Below are positions 19,082-28,508 of a stretch of 64,000 nt of DNA, in pieces; position 1 is the first letter of the stretch; every line of letters starts with the position of its first letter. The position numbers were made by a program, and so were the translations under genes. Source of the stretch: Chloroflexota bacterium. Its GTDB lineage: Bacteria; Chloroflexota; Dehalococcoidia; Lucifugimonadales; UBA3495. The notes under the pieces were generated by a model. That model saw only the letters and a list, made by a program, of their open reading frames with translations, had not been told where the DNA came from and did not search any database. Location of the stretch: the NCBI GenBank assembly GCA_009837355.1, contig VXTR01000064.1, positions 34,737 to 98,736 of the forward strand. The letters are read 5' to 3'.

Positions 19082-20017
19082 TTATCCCACGACTGCCGGT
19101 ACGGACAGCGCTGCCGGCCGGAATACGCCGGGCTGAGCCAACCCCGTAAAGACATCAGGCCGCATGGCTTCGGCCAGCCCTTCCAGGACATCAACCACCC
19201 GTGGGCCGTGCCGGCTGGGTATCTGGCCATCGAACAGATAAACCCGGCCCTTCTGCACGGCTTCCAGGGCATTCCATTCCGCCCTCTCGGAAAGTCGAGC
19301 AGTCTCAATGATGGTTCGCTCCATATCGAAGGCGCAGGGCATGACCATCACGTAGTCCGGCTGGTAGGCGAGCACTTCGTCCCAACCTACTTCCCGAGAC
19401 TTGCCCCACTTCTCGGCCAATCCTTCTTCACCCCCGGCCAGCTCGACCAGCTCGGGCGTCCATTGCCCGGTGTTGCGCAAAGGTTCCAGCCAGTCGATGC
19501 AGAAAACTTTGGGGCGACGGCCATCAGTAATACGTTGAGCTACGTGGTCGGCGCGCGCGCCGAGTTCCGCCAGCAAATCCCCGGCCCGTTCCGAAACGCC
19601 GGCAGTGTCTCCAATGCGCCGAATGTTGCCGAAAATGTCATCCAAGCCGGCCGGCCGGATACTCAATATCTCCGGGGAATAGTCCAGGACTTTCGCCGCC
19701 GTTTCAAACACCGAACCCGCGCCGACGGCGCAGACTTCACAGAGCTCCTGCGTCAAAATCAGGTCAGGTTGCAGGTCGCGCAGCAAGTCGCCGTCAATGA
19801 CGTACAGCGGATTGCCGGTGGCCCTGGCTTGCTGGATGATAGCGTCAATCTCGGCGCTGGACAGGTCCGACTTGCTGCGGATGCTGCGGCTGACGATGGG
19901 CAAGCCACGCGCCGCCGCCGGATAGTCGCACATATGGGACACGCCAACCAGCGAATCCCCCAGACCGAGGGCGAATACCATCTCCGTGGCGCTGGGCAGT
20001 AGGGAAACGATGCGCAT
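19082..20017 (-). CDS. cobalamin/iron-siderophore-type ABC substrate-binding protein (BtuF-like)
   Basis: MRIVSLLPSATEMVFALGLGDSLVGVSHMCDYPAAARGLPIVSRS...PDLILTQELCEVCAVG...GREVGWDEVLAYQPDYVMVMPCAFD-type sequence. Confidence 0.82.
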   Translation of the reverse strand: MRIVSLLPSATEMVFALGLGDSLVGVSHMCDYPAAARGLPIVSRSIRSKSDLSSAEIDAIIQQARATGNPLYVIDGDLLRDLQPDLILTQELCEVCAVGAGSVFETAAKVLDYSPEILSIRPAGLDDIFGNIRRIGDTAGVSERAGDLLAELGARADHVAQRITDGRRPKVFCIDWLEPLRNTGQWTPELVELAGGEEGLAEKWGKSREVGWDEVLAYQPDYVMVMPCAFDMERTIIETARLSERAEWNALEAVQKGRVYLFDGQIPSRHGPRVVDVLEGLAEAMRPDVFTGLAQPGVFRPAALSVPAVVG

Positions 20018-20184
20018 AGCCGGCATTGTAGGCGGATTCGCCGGCGATGGCAAACTAAAGGCCGAGCTTTGGCACAAGACCACAGGATAAACAGGATCCC
20101 GGTTAGTCGCCGGCTTCAGGATGTTATGATATTCGTACCCCACAGAATCAATGCGCTCTTGACCTGGAATAGCCTCCCACATCA

Positions 20185-21078
20185 ATGACTGCCCGAATCC
20201 TCAACGGCAACGAGCTGGCCGCTGCCATTCGCTCCGAAATAGCCTGGGACGTGGCGGAACTGTTCGCCGACACCGGCATGAGGCCCGGCCTGGCCGCCGT
20301 GCTGGTTGGCGACGACCCGGCGTCCGACGTTTACGTGCGCAACAAACGCCGCGCCTGTGAAGACGTAGGCATCTTCTCCGAGACTTTTCGGCTGCCCGCC
20401 GACGCTACCCAGCAGCAGTTGACCGCCCTTATCAACAGTCTCAACGCGAATCGCGCCTTCCACGGCATCCTGATCCAGTTGCCCTTGCCTGCTCACCTGA
20501 ACGAGTCATCCGCTATCGAACGGGTTGACCCTCGCAAGGACGTGGACGGACTCCATCCCGTCAGTCAGGGTCGGATGCTGCAAGGCGAACCCGGATTCCT
20601 GCCCTGTACGCCGTCCGGCGTGCAACAGGTCTTGCTCCGCTCCGGTTACGACCCGGCCGGCCAGCACGTAGTCATCGTGGGACGCAGCAACATCGTCGGC
20701 AAGCCCCTAGCCGCCCTGCTGATGCAGCGACGACCCGGCGGCAACGCCACCGTTACCGTCTGCCACACCCGCACCCGGAGCCTGCCCGACGTCACCCGTC
20801 AGGCCGACATTTTGGTGGCCGCCATGGGAGTCCCCGGAGCCATCACCGCCGACATGGTGCGTAAGGGTGCGGTGGTCATCGACGTCGGCATTAATCGCGT
20901 TGACGACGCCAGCCGACGCCGGGGCTACCGCTTGGCCGGCGACGTTGACTTTGACCCGGTGGCTGCCAAAGCCGAGGCTATCACCCCCGTCCCCGGCGGC
21001 ATCGGCCCCATGACCGTTGCCATGCTTATCAGCAACACCCTGGACGCCGCCCGGCGCAGTACCGATGCGAACCAGTGA
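20185..21078 (+). CDS. folD: bifunctional methylenetetrahydrofolate dehydrogenase/cyclohydrolase
   Basis: GLAAVLVGDDPASDVYVRNKRRACEDVGI...ILIQLPLPAHLNE...PRKDVDGLHPVSQGRM...VIVGRSNIVGKPLAALLMQR...TPVPGGIGPMTVAML. Confidence 0.95.
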   Translation: MTARILNGNELAAAIRSEIAWDVAELFADTGMRPGLAAVLVGDDPASDVYVRNKRRACEDVGIFSETFRLPADATQQQLTALINSLNANRAFHGILIQLPLPAHLNESSAIERVDPRKDVDGLHPVSQGRMLQGEPGFLPCTPSGVQQVLLRSGYDPAGQHVVIVGRSNIVGKPLAALLMQRRPGGNATVTVCHTRTRSLPDVTRQADILVAAMGVPGAITADMVRKGAVVIDVGINRVDDASRRRGYRLAGDVDFDPVAAKAEAITPVPGGIGPMTVAMLISNTLDAARRSTDANQ

Positions 21079-22111
21079 TTTCGACTACGTCCTCCCCCAG
21101 GAGCGCATCGCTCAGACGCCGGTCGAACCCAGGGACGCTTCCCGCCTGCTTGTGTTGCATCGCTCAAAGCAGGATGACGCCGTTGAGCACCGCAGGTTTC
21201 GGGACCTGACCGACTACCTCCGCCCCGGCGACCTCATGGTCTTCAACCGCAGCCGGGTGATACCGGCCCGGCTCTACGGAACGGAGTCGCGCTCCGGCGC
21301 GCGGGTGGAAATTCTGCTCGTGCGCCGTGTTGAGCCGGGCATCTGGCAAGCCCTGGGCCGACCCGGCCGCCGGCTGCGCCAGAGCGCGGAAGTAGTGGTA
21401 GCCGGCGCCAATCAATCCGACCCGGTGCGGATTGATGTGCTGGAAACGCGCGGGAACGGCCTGCGGCTGGTTCGTCTCTCCAACGACAGCGCACTGGAAG
21501 GGCTGGGTCAGCTGCCCCTGCCGCCCTATATCAAGGAAACGCCGGATGACCCGGAACGCTACCAGACCGTCTATGCCGACGCGCCCGGCAGCGTCGCCGC
21601 GCCCACCGCCGGCCTGCACTTCACCGACGCCATGCTGGACGACATCCGCAGCCGGGGCGTACATACCGCCTGGGTAACGCTGCACGTGGGACTGGACACC
21701 TTTCGCCCGGTCCATGGCGAGGACATCGCTGAGCACAAGATACACACCGAATGGTACCAACTGCCGGACGAAACCGCCAACGCCATCAACGGGGCCCGGC
21801 GGAACGGCAACCGCATCATCGCCGTCGGCACCACCACCGTACGCACCCTGGAGCACGTCGCCCAGGAGGCTCACAACGCCGGCGCATCCGAAATCACTGC
21901 TTCCACCGGTGACGCCGATCTGTTCATCATGCCGGGCCATCAGTTCCATCTCGTGGACGCGATGCTCACCAACTTCCACCTGCCCCGCTCCACCCTCTTG
22001 ATGTTGGTATCGGCCTTCGCCGGCCGAGAGCGCATCCTGGCCGCCTACGAGGAGGCCATCGAGCAGAAGTACCGCTTCTACTCCTTCGGCGACGCGATGC
22101 TGATAGTCTAG
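21065..22111 (+). CDS. queA: tRNA preQ1(34) S-adenosylmethionine ribosyltransferase-isomerase
   Basis: MRTSDFDYVLPQERIAQTPVEPRDASRLLVLHR...DLMVFNRSRVIPARLYG...QTVYADAPGSVAAPTAGLHFT...HVGLDTFRPV...TNFHLPRSTLLMLVSAFAG. Confidence 0.95.
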   Translation: MRTSDFDYVLPQERIAQTPVEPRDASRLLVLHRSKQDDAVEHRRFRDLTDYLRPGDLMVFNRSRVIPARLYGTESRSGARVEILLVRRVEPGIWQALGRPGRRLRQSAEVVVAGANQSDPVRIDVLETRGNGLRLVRLSNDSALEGLGQLPLPPYIKETPDDPERYQTVYADAPGSVAAPTAGLHFTDAMLDDIRSRGVHTAWVTLHVGLDTFRPVHGEDIAEHKIHTEWYQLPDETANAINGARRNGNRIIAVGTTTVRTLEHVAQEAHNAGASEITASTGDADLFIMPGHQFHLVDAMLTNFHLPRSTLLMLVSAFAGRERILAAYEEAIEQKYRFYSFGDAMLIV

Positions 22112-22180
22112 CTACGCTTCACCGGCCGGCCCAAAGGGGAAGACATCGGCAACCGGGCAGGCAAAACCGGCCAGTACCGG

Positions 22181-23626
22181 ATGGCTGATATACTCAACCC
22201 GTCCGGTTGCCACCCACAGATAGGAGTCAAGCAAATGACCACGCAAACACCCAACGACATACGCCCTGTATGGTTGGTTAGTGGCGGTCCTCAATGGCGG
22301 TATTTTACAAAATTTTGGCAGCACTACGATATTGAGCACGACCATACCAACCAGATACGCGAAATGCAGCCAGGCGACTGGATTGCCTTGAGAACTGACG
22401 CCCTCGATGAAGCTCCTCTAAAGAACGAGCATGGTGAACCGGTTGCCAGCGTAGGCATTTGGGCGACTGGTAAGGTCGAGCGAACTGAGGGACATTTCGT
22501 ATATGTAGATTGGAATTTGGACCACCTTGGTGGCGCACGACTACGGAATTGCCGTGTGGACGGGATTGCCACTCATTTCGCCGAGAACCGGTGTATCTGG
22601 GAAGTGGATCCTCGCGACGAGGCGCAGCGTGACTTCATCCGGGAGGTTTTCGGAGAAGACGAGCTTGACGATGAATCTGACAGGTCTATTTCTGACATAC
22701 GACCAGATCCATACCACGTATCAGACGGCCTGCCAATTGAGCAACGTATTACCAATTTCGTTACCGACGGCTGCTTTCTTGACCAAGCCAAACTGGAAGC
22801 CATCCTCCGCCGCCTCCGCACCAAGCAGAACATCATCCTGCAAGGCCCGCCCGGTACCGGCAAAACTTGGCTCGCCAAACGCCTGGCCTACGCTCTGATT
22901 GGACAGAAGGACGATAACAAAGTCCGCTCATTCCAGTTTCATCCCAATATGTCCTATGAGGACTTCGTGCGTGGCTGGCGACCGCAAGGCGGCGGCAAGC
23001 TCGAACTGGTAGATGGCCCGTTCCCGAAACTGTGCGACGACGCTCGAAATGACCTCGGCGGCAAGTACGTCATCGTTATCGAGGAAATCAACCGCGGCAA
23101 CCCGGCCTCCACCTTCGGCGAGCTGCTCACCCTGCTGGAAGCCGACAAGCGTGATGAGAGCGAAGCGCTGGCATTGGCCTATCCCCGGGAACCCTGCGAG
23201 CGGTTCTACATCCCGCCCAACGTGTACGTCATCGGCACTATGAACACTGCCGACCGCTCCATCGCAATGATTGACCTGGCCCTGCGCCGGCGCTTCGCCT
23301 TCTTCGACCTGGAACCCGTTTTCAGCGACGTGTGGCGCGATTGGGTTCACCAGAACTGCGGCATCCCCGGCGATTTTCTGACTGACATCGCACAGCGTAT
23401 CGCATCGCTGAACGACCAAATCGCGGACGACCGCAACCTGGGGCGCCAGTTCCGAATCGGCCACAGCCACGTTACCCCACCGCCCGGCACTGCTGTTGAC
23501 GACCCTGCCAGTTGGTTCAGGGAGATTGTAGAAACCGAAATCGCACCGCTGCTGTATGAGTACTGGTTTGATGATCCATCAACAGCCGACGACGCCAAAG
23601 ATGCGTTGCTGGCCAACCTGCAATGA
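22181..23626 (+). CDS. McrB-like AAA+ ATPase with N-terminal putative reader domain (EVE/PUA-like guess)
   Basis: Walker A GPPGTGKTWLAKRLAYAL, NMSYEDFVRGWRP, VIVIEEINRGNPASTFGELLTLLE, GTMNTADRSIAMIDLALRRRFAF; start could be 22235 (MTTQTPNDI). Confidence 0.88.
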   Translation: MADILNPSGCHPQIGVKQMTTQTPNDIRPVWLVSGGPQWRYFTKFWQHYDIEHDHTNQIREMQPGDWIALRTDALDEAPLKNEHGEPVASVGIWATGKVERTEGHFVYVDWNLDHLGGARLRNCRVDGIATHFAENRCIWEVDPRDEAQRDFIREVFGEDELDDESDRSISDIRPDPYHVSDGLPIEQRITNFVTDGCFLDQAKLEAILRRLRTKQNIILQGPPGTGKTWLAKRLAYALIGQKDDNKVRSFQFHPNMSYEDFVRGWRPQGGGKLELVDGPFPKLCDDARNDLGGKYVIVIEEINRGNPASTFGELLTLLEADKRDESEALALAYPREPCERFYIPPNVYVIGTMNTADRSIAMIDLALRRRFAFFDLEPVFSDVWRDWVHQNCGIPGDFLTDIAQRIASLNDQIADDRNLGRQFRIGHSHVTPPPGTAVDDPASWFREIVETEIAPLLYEYWFDDPSTADDAKDALLANLQ

Positions 23627-24744
23627 CCACAACACTCGAGGCAACTTCCCCCGGTTTTATCGGCCGCATCCCGGTACGCAACATCTGGCTGCTGCTCTTG
23701 TACGCTTCCCAACTTTACCAGGAACTGCCGGGATCCCGGCGGGTGGAGTTGGAAGACGCGCCCGACGACATTCCGGAGCTGGTGGCGGAAATCTTGACCA
23801 GCGCAGTAGCTCGACGGATGCGCCGCAACCTCAATACTGACTACCAACGACGTCAGCATGACCTCAACCGGGTTCGCGGACGCATCAACCTGCTGCGAAC
23901 CGAGCGACGGCAACTGCTGCAGCGGGCGCGGGTGGCCTGCATTTTCGACGAGCTGACCGTTGACACGCCTCGCAACCGTTATGTCAAAGGAGCGTTGCTG
24001 CGGCTGGCGTCGGTAATAAGAGCGGACTTGGCAAGCCGCTGCCGCAATCTGGCCGCCCAGCTGGAGCGAGCCGGTGTGCAGACTGAGATTGACTCCAACC
24101 GACTGCGCCACAGCCTAGCCATGGACTACTTGGGCTGGACGGACACCGAAGAACGGCAAATGCTAGCGGCGGCCCAGCTGGCTATAGACCTAGCCATCCC
24201 TACCGAGGAATCGGGGTTTTCCCTATTGCCCTTAGTTAACCGCCCGGAAACCCGGGGCTGGGAACTTTACGAGCGGGCAGTCGCCGGCTTCTATGACGCC
24301 GTGCTGTCGCCCAACGGTTGGCGAGTAACTGCGCAAAGTCCGGCCACCTGGCAGTTGGCCGATTCTACTCCCGGCCTGCGCGAACTGATGCCAGGCATGG
24401 TGCGCGATGTAGTGCTGGAACGGGCCGGACGTCGCATCGTCATCGACACTAAGTTCACGTCAATCATTGTAACCGGACAGCAAGGTAAAGAGACGTTCAA
24501 AAGCGGCAGCATCTACCAGATTTACGCCTACCTGCGTTCCCAGGAGAACGACGACGACTCCCTGTCGCTCAACTCCGCCGGCATTTTGCTCTACCCGGCC
24601 ATCTGCGTTGACTACCACGAGACAGCCATCATCCAGGGCCACCAAATCCACTTTGCCACCGTGAACCTGGCCGCCGACAGCCGGAACATCCGCAAACAGC
24701 TGCTGCGGATTTTGAACGACGGGCTACCTCATAGCCTCAGCTGA
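23623..24744 (+). CDS. McrC-like component with PD-(D/E)XK nuclease motif
   Basis: Overlaps mcrB-like stop (ATGA); IPVRNIWLLLLYASQL...; VLERAGRRIVIDTKFTSIIV...SGSIYQIYAYLRSQE. Confidence 0.85.
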   Translation: MTTTLEATSPGFIGRIPVRNIWLLLLYASQLYQELPGSRRVELEDAPDDIPELVAEILTSAVARRMRRNLNTDYQRRQHDLNRVRGRINLLRTERRQLLQRARVACIFDELTVDTPRNRYVKGALLRLASVIRADLASRCRNLAAQLERAGVQTEIDSNRLRHSLAMDYLGWTDTEERQMLAAAQLAIDLAIPTEESGFSLLPLVNRPETRGWELYERAVAGFYDAVLSPNGWRVTAQSPATWQLADSTPGLRELMPGMVRDVVLERAGRRIVIDTKFTSIIVTGQQGKETFKSGSIYQIYAYLRSQENDDDSLSLNSAGILLYPAICVDYHETAIIQGHQIHFATVNLAADSRNIRKQLLRILNDGLPHSLS

Positions 24745-25573
24745 AGCGCGGGGGCCGGTCAGTGCTGCCCGCGTCATCATCCGCATCGCCGGCATCGTCA
24801 CGCAGGCTGCGCCGGCGGGAGCGCGGGCTACGCTGCGGCGAATCGTCGTCAGCAGCAGCCTCGCCATCCGCATCAGCTTCGTCTGGCTCCTGGTCGTCCC
24901 GGAGACCACGGCGACGGGAGCTTGGGCTGCGCTGGGGAGCCGAGTCGGTTGACGACTCTGCTGCGGATTCGCTCGTATCCGCCACCGTGGAGTCAACAAC
25001 GTCGGAGGCCTGTTCATCATCGCCGTCCTCGCTGGGCGCCGGCGCGTACTGCGGGTTGTCGCGCCAGAAGTCCTTGACCGCGGAATCCAGGTAGCGGTGC
25101 ATCTCTTCCGGCTCCCGCACCTGCACCGGGACACGCCGGCGGTTCGTCGTGTACACCCGCAGCGGGTCGCCCATAAAGCCCCGGTCCAGCACTACCTCGC
25201 GAATGTCGCTGAAGTGGATGGTGCGCCGGCGGGGCATCCCGAACATTATGATGAGCGCATCGGAATAGACCCGGTACTGACGAGGCGACGTCAGCCAGGA
25301 GTACGCGCCCACGCCCAAACCCACGATTATCAGCAGCCACGCGCCTCCACCGCCGGACGAGGTAGTCGCCGGCTCGCCGCTCTCCGTTTGACCGCCCTCG
25401 GACGGAGCGGCGCTTTCGGTGTTGGTACGGGGACTGCACGCCGCCGCCAGCGGGTCAAAGCCGGCCGCCTGGAGCAGGCCCAGAACTATCACCACCGCCG
25501 CCAGAATCAGCGTGAGGTTGAACCTGACCCGACTGGGAGCCCAATAAATCAGCGTGGTTTCGGGCTGCTGCAT
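24737..25573 (-). CDS. membrane protein with PH-like domain and acidic/RS-type repetitive C-terminus
   Basis: TM segments; RQYRVYSDALIIMFGMPRRRTIHFSDIREVVLDRGFMGDPLRVYTTNRRRVPVQVREPEEMHRYLDS; C-term APQRSPSSRRRGLRDD / SPQRSPRSRRRSLRDD repeats. Confidence 0.65.
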   Translation of the reverse strand: MQQPETTLIYWAPSRVRFNLTLILAAVVIVLGLLQAAGFDPLAAACSPRTNTESAAPSEGGQTESGEPATTSSGGGGAWLLIIVGLGVGAYSWLTSPRQYRVYSDALIIMFGMPRRRTIHFSDIREVVLDRGFMGDPLRVYTTNRRRVPVQVREPEEMHRYLDSAVKDFWRDNPQYAPAPSEDGDDEQASDVVDSTVADTSESAAESSTDSAPQRSPSSRRRGLRDDQEPDEADADGEAAADDDSPQRSPRSRRRSLRDDAGDADDDAGSTDRPPRFS

Positions 25574-25884
25574 ACTATGTTAGCACCTGCTGTTGTTTTT
25601 GTAAGTAGCGCCGCCAGCGGCGCCGCCGGATATGTTACCACACGTCCAACCCACCAATGACGCAGGACTGCGTCACTCGGTGACACTTCCCCCTTGCGCC
25701 AACCCTTAGCACGTCCGTACCATATAAGCCATCAACTCAAATCTATCCCGCCACCCAGGCCTAGAGCTATCCAAAGCCCACCTCCAAACATCGCAGAACC
25801 CGCACAAACCCCTCTCTCCAAACCGCTCGCCAACCCACCGAAGCCGCCGAAATCGCTCACAAAACTGCCCATTTCACCACCATC

Positions 25885-25927
25885 AACCGCTCACCGCCCG
25901 CTCCATCCCCTACTCAAATGAGCGGTT
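25885..25927. repeat. inverted repeat AACCGCTCA-N25-TGAGCGGTT
   Basis: Perfect 9-bp arms at 25885-25893 and 25919-25927 in a G-poor intergenic stretch. Confidence 0.5.
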
Positions 25928-26060
25928 ATGAGCGCGAAATCGGCTTTTCCTTCACCGACAGACCATGCCAACCCACATCCCTTGACCCGGTGCGGCCTTG
26001 ATGCCAGAATTGGGCGCACAACATCATTACTTACACAACGGACCACAGGAGGCGACGGCC

Positions 26061-26846
26061 ATGCTGATTTGCAGGTTTCGCACGGGCGACCGGGTAGCTC
26101 ACGGAATAGTTGACGGCGACACGGTGCTGGAAGTTCAGGGCGGGCTCTTCGACGGGCTGAAGGAGTCGGGCAGCAAGTACGCGCTGAGTTCGGTCAAACT
26201 GCTCCCGCCCGTAATACCGCCCACCTTTTACGCCGCCGGCATCAACTTCCCGGAACACGTAACCTGGGCTGCTCATATGCGCGGCGAGGAACCCAACCTG
26301 CCCAAAAAGGCCGACGTTGGCTACCGCGCCGTCAACGCTCTCACCGGCCAGGGCGATCCCATCATCGTGCCGGCCGACGCCACCGAGGAGCTCCAATACG
26401 AGGGCGAGGTGGTCGTCGTCATCGGCAAGGAATGCCGCAACGTCAGCCAGGACGAAGCCCTGGACTACGTGCTCGGCTACACCATCGGCAACGACGTCAG
26501 CGAACGCTACTGGCAGCGCAACGACCGCACCATGTGGCGAGCCAAGAACACCGACACCTTCAAGCCCATGGGCCCCTGGATTGCCACCGGCCTCGACCCG
26601 GACGCATTGCACGTAACCATCCAGGTCAACCAGCGCGTCGTCGGCGAGTACGACCTCAATACCGCTATTTTCGGCGTGCGCGAGTACATCAGCGATATGA
26701 GCAAGTATCTGACCCTGGTGCCCGGCGACGTGCTGTGGATGGGCACCGACGGGGCCACCGAGAATATGAAGGACGGCGATGTCTGCGACGTCACCGTCAC
26801 CGACATCGGCACCCTCAGCAACCCGGTAGTGTGGGGCAAGGCCTGA
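26061..26846 (+). CDS. fumarylacetoacetate hydrolase family protein
   Basis: MLICRFRTGDRVAHGIVDGDT...FYAAGINFPEH...YEGEVVVVIGKECRNVSQDEALDYVLGYTIGNDVSERYWQR. Confidence 0.9.
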   Translation: MLICRFRTGDRVAHGIVDGDTVLEVQGGLFDGLKESGSKYALSSVKLLPPVIPPTFYAAGINFPEHVTWAAHMRGEEPNLPKKADVGYRAVNALTGQGDPIIVPADATEELQYEGEVVVVIGKECRNVSQDEALDYVLGYTIGNDVSERYWQRNDRTMWRAKNTDTFKPMGPWIATGLDPDALHVTIQVNQRVVGEYDLNTAIFGVREYISDMSKYLTLVPGDVLWMGTDGATENMKDGDVCDVTVTDIGTLSNPVVWGKA

Positions 26847-26880
26847 TTGCAACGGCCTTGCTGCGGAGCGTTTCGGCATC

Positions 26881-26910
26881 GGTAGGGGCGAATAGTCATT
26901 CGCCCCTACC
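26881..26910. repeat. intergenic palindrome, GGGGCGAAT family
   Basis: GGTAGGGGCGAATAGTCATTCGCCCCTACC, 13-bp perfect arms. Confidence 0.85.
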
Positions 26911-26935
26911 GGTATAATGCCGGCTTTGATGGACT

Positions 26936-27793
26936 ATGACTGCTTCGGGCGACTTCCTAACCTGCCAACGCTGCGGCGCAGCCTATGCGCCGGAGCATCG
27001 CTTCTGCGGCGCGTGCGGCGCTGAGGTCGGCTTGGCGGCCCCGCCGTCCAGCGCCGCCCCGGCTCCACCCTCCAGACCGACTGGCGTCTCGTCGCCGGAT
27101 GCTTCCGAAGAGCTTAACCGGCTGGCCGGCGCTCCCTACGACCCGTCGGCTTCCACCGGAATTCCTCGGGCCGAGGAACGGGATGACGCCCTGCCTTACT
27201 ATATCCCGCCGGCCCGGGTGGTGCTGATGACCTTGCTTAGCGCCGGTCTGTACATTTTCTACTGGATGTACGTTACCTGGCGGCACTATAGAGAGCACAC
27301 CGGAGACATCGCTTACCCCATTTTCCACGCGCTGACGCTGCTCGTACCGGTGTACAACCTCTTTCGGCTGCACGCCCACATGCGGGTGTACCAGGAGCTG
27401 ATGGAAGCTCGCGGGGTTCCAACTACTCTGAACCCGGTGCGAGCGGTACTGATGTACTTTGGAGTGTTCCTGCTGGGAATGGTATCCCTTATGCTGCCGG
27501 TCGAAGCTCCCATAACGCCGGCCCAGCAGGCGGCCTACGCGGCAATCAACGTGGGGCAAGCGACGCTGGTCGCGTGGATATTGTGGCAGGCGCAGGGGAA
27601 TCTCAACCGCTTTTGGCAGCATAGGCTGGGAACGCGACTGGGCTGGGCCCCCTTGAGTCCGGGAGAACTGGCCCTGGTTGCCCTGGGCTTCCTACTGGGA
27701 TGGGGAATGCTGGCGGTCATCCTGATTGACCCGACGCTGATACCGGCGGAACCGAGTACCGTGTCGGAGCCGGCGCTGACACCATCGCCTTGA
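26936..27793 (+). CDS. zinc-ribbon plus multi-TM (DUF4234-like) membrane protein
   Basis: CQRCGAAYAPEHRFCGACGAEVG zinc ribbon; several hydrophobic segments. Confidence 0.7.
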   Translation: MTASGDFLTCQRCGAAYAPEHRFCGACGAEVGLAAPPSSAAPAPPSRPTGVSSPDASEELNRLAGAPYDPSASTGIPRAEERDDALPYYIPPARVVLMTLLSAGLYIFYWMYVTWRHYREHTGDIAYPIFHALTLLVPVYNLFRLHAHMRVYQELMEARGVPTTLNPVRAVLMYFGVFLLGMVSLMLPVEAPITPAQQAAYAAINVGQATLVAWILWQAQGNLNRFWQHRLGTRLGWAPLSPGELALVALGFLLGWGMLAVILIDPTLIPAEPSTVSEPALTPSP

Positions 27794-27814
27794 GCAAGCA
27801 TTGACGCGCAGCCG

Positions 27815-28435
27815 CTACACTCCCAAGGCCACCTGCACCATGCGCTTCTCAAGGGCTAAGGCTAATTCCGAAGCCAAAGTCGTTCGCCGGTGTTCGCCGA
27901 TTGCGCCCACGAAAGCTACGCCCAACAGCCGGCCCACGCGGAAGTCGATGACTGTTGAGGACAAAAGTCCCGCCGGACCGCCCTGCAACACGTGCAAACC
28001 CACCGCTTCGTCATAGAACCCTTCAACATCCAGTCGGTTGACTGATATCAATTGCTGTCCGGAACCGACGCTTTCGCCCACGTTATCCTCGAAATCCTTG
28101 ACGAAAACGTCGGACATCCAACCGGATACCTGGTCCGGGCTTTCGAATAGGTGCACCACGGTTGCGCCAACGAAATTAACGCCACTTGCCGGAGATACAT
28201 CGGACGTGGGCACGAATTCACGCATAAAGCCACCAATGCGCCCGGCGTTGCGAAAACGGTCCGCTGTGCTGCCCTTGAACCCGTTCTCCGCCATCTCGGC
28301 GTTGTCCAGCGGGCCGGAGCGAGCCAGTTGGTAGCCCCGCAAATCGTCGGGCAAGTCGGCAGCTTCCAGCGTCATATCTTCCAGGTCGGGTTCGCCGACG
28401 CGGTAAGTTGCGGTCCATAGCGGATTGGCTGACAC
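27815..28435 (-). CDS. hypothetical protein
   Basis: 206-aa ORF in good coding context; no family recognised. Confidence 0.6.
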   Translation of the reverse strand: MSANPLWTATYRVGEPDLEDMTLEAADLPDDLRGYQLARSGPLDNAEMAENGFKGSTADRFRNAGRIGGFMREFVPTSDVSPASGVNFVGATVVHLFESPDQVSGWMSDVFVKDFEDNVGESVGSGQQLISVNRLDVEGFYDEAVGLHVLQGGPAGLLSSTVIDFRVGRLLGVAFVGAIGEHRRTTLASELALALEKRMVQVALGV

Positions 28436-28508
28436 GGCAGAGATTCCTCCGGCAGTATGCTACCCGGGGCGAATCCGCCGCCGACGGGTTCGCCCTGCTG
28501 GTTCGCGG

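Noticed and set aside
25694-25921. 75-aa Pro-rich ORF as a protein
   Set aside because: Low complexity caused by the G-poor strand; no support for coding.
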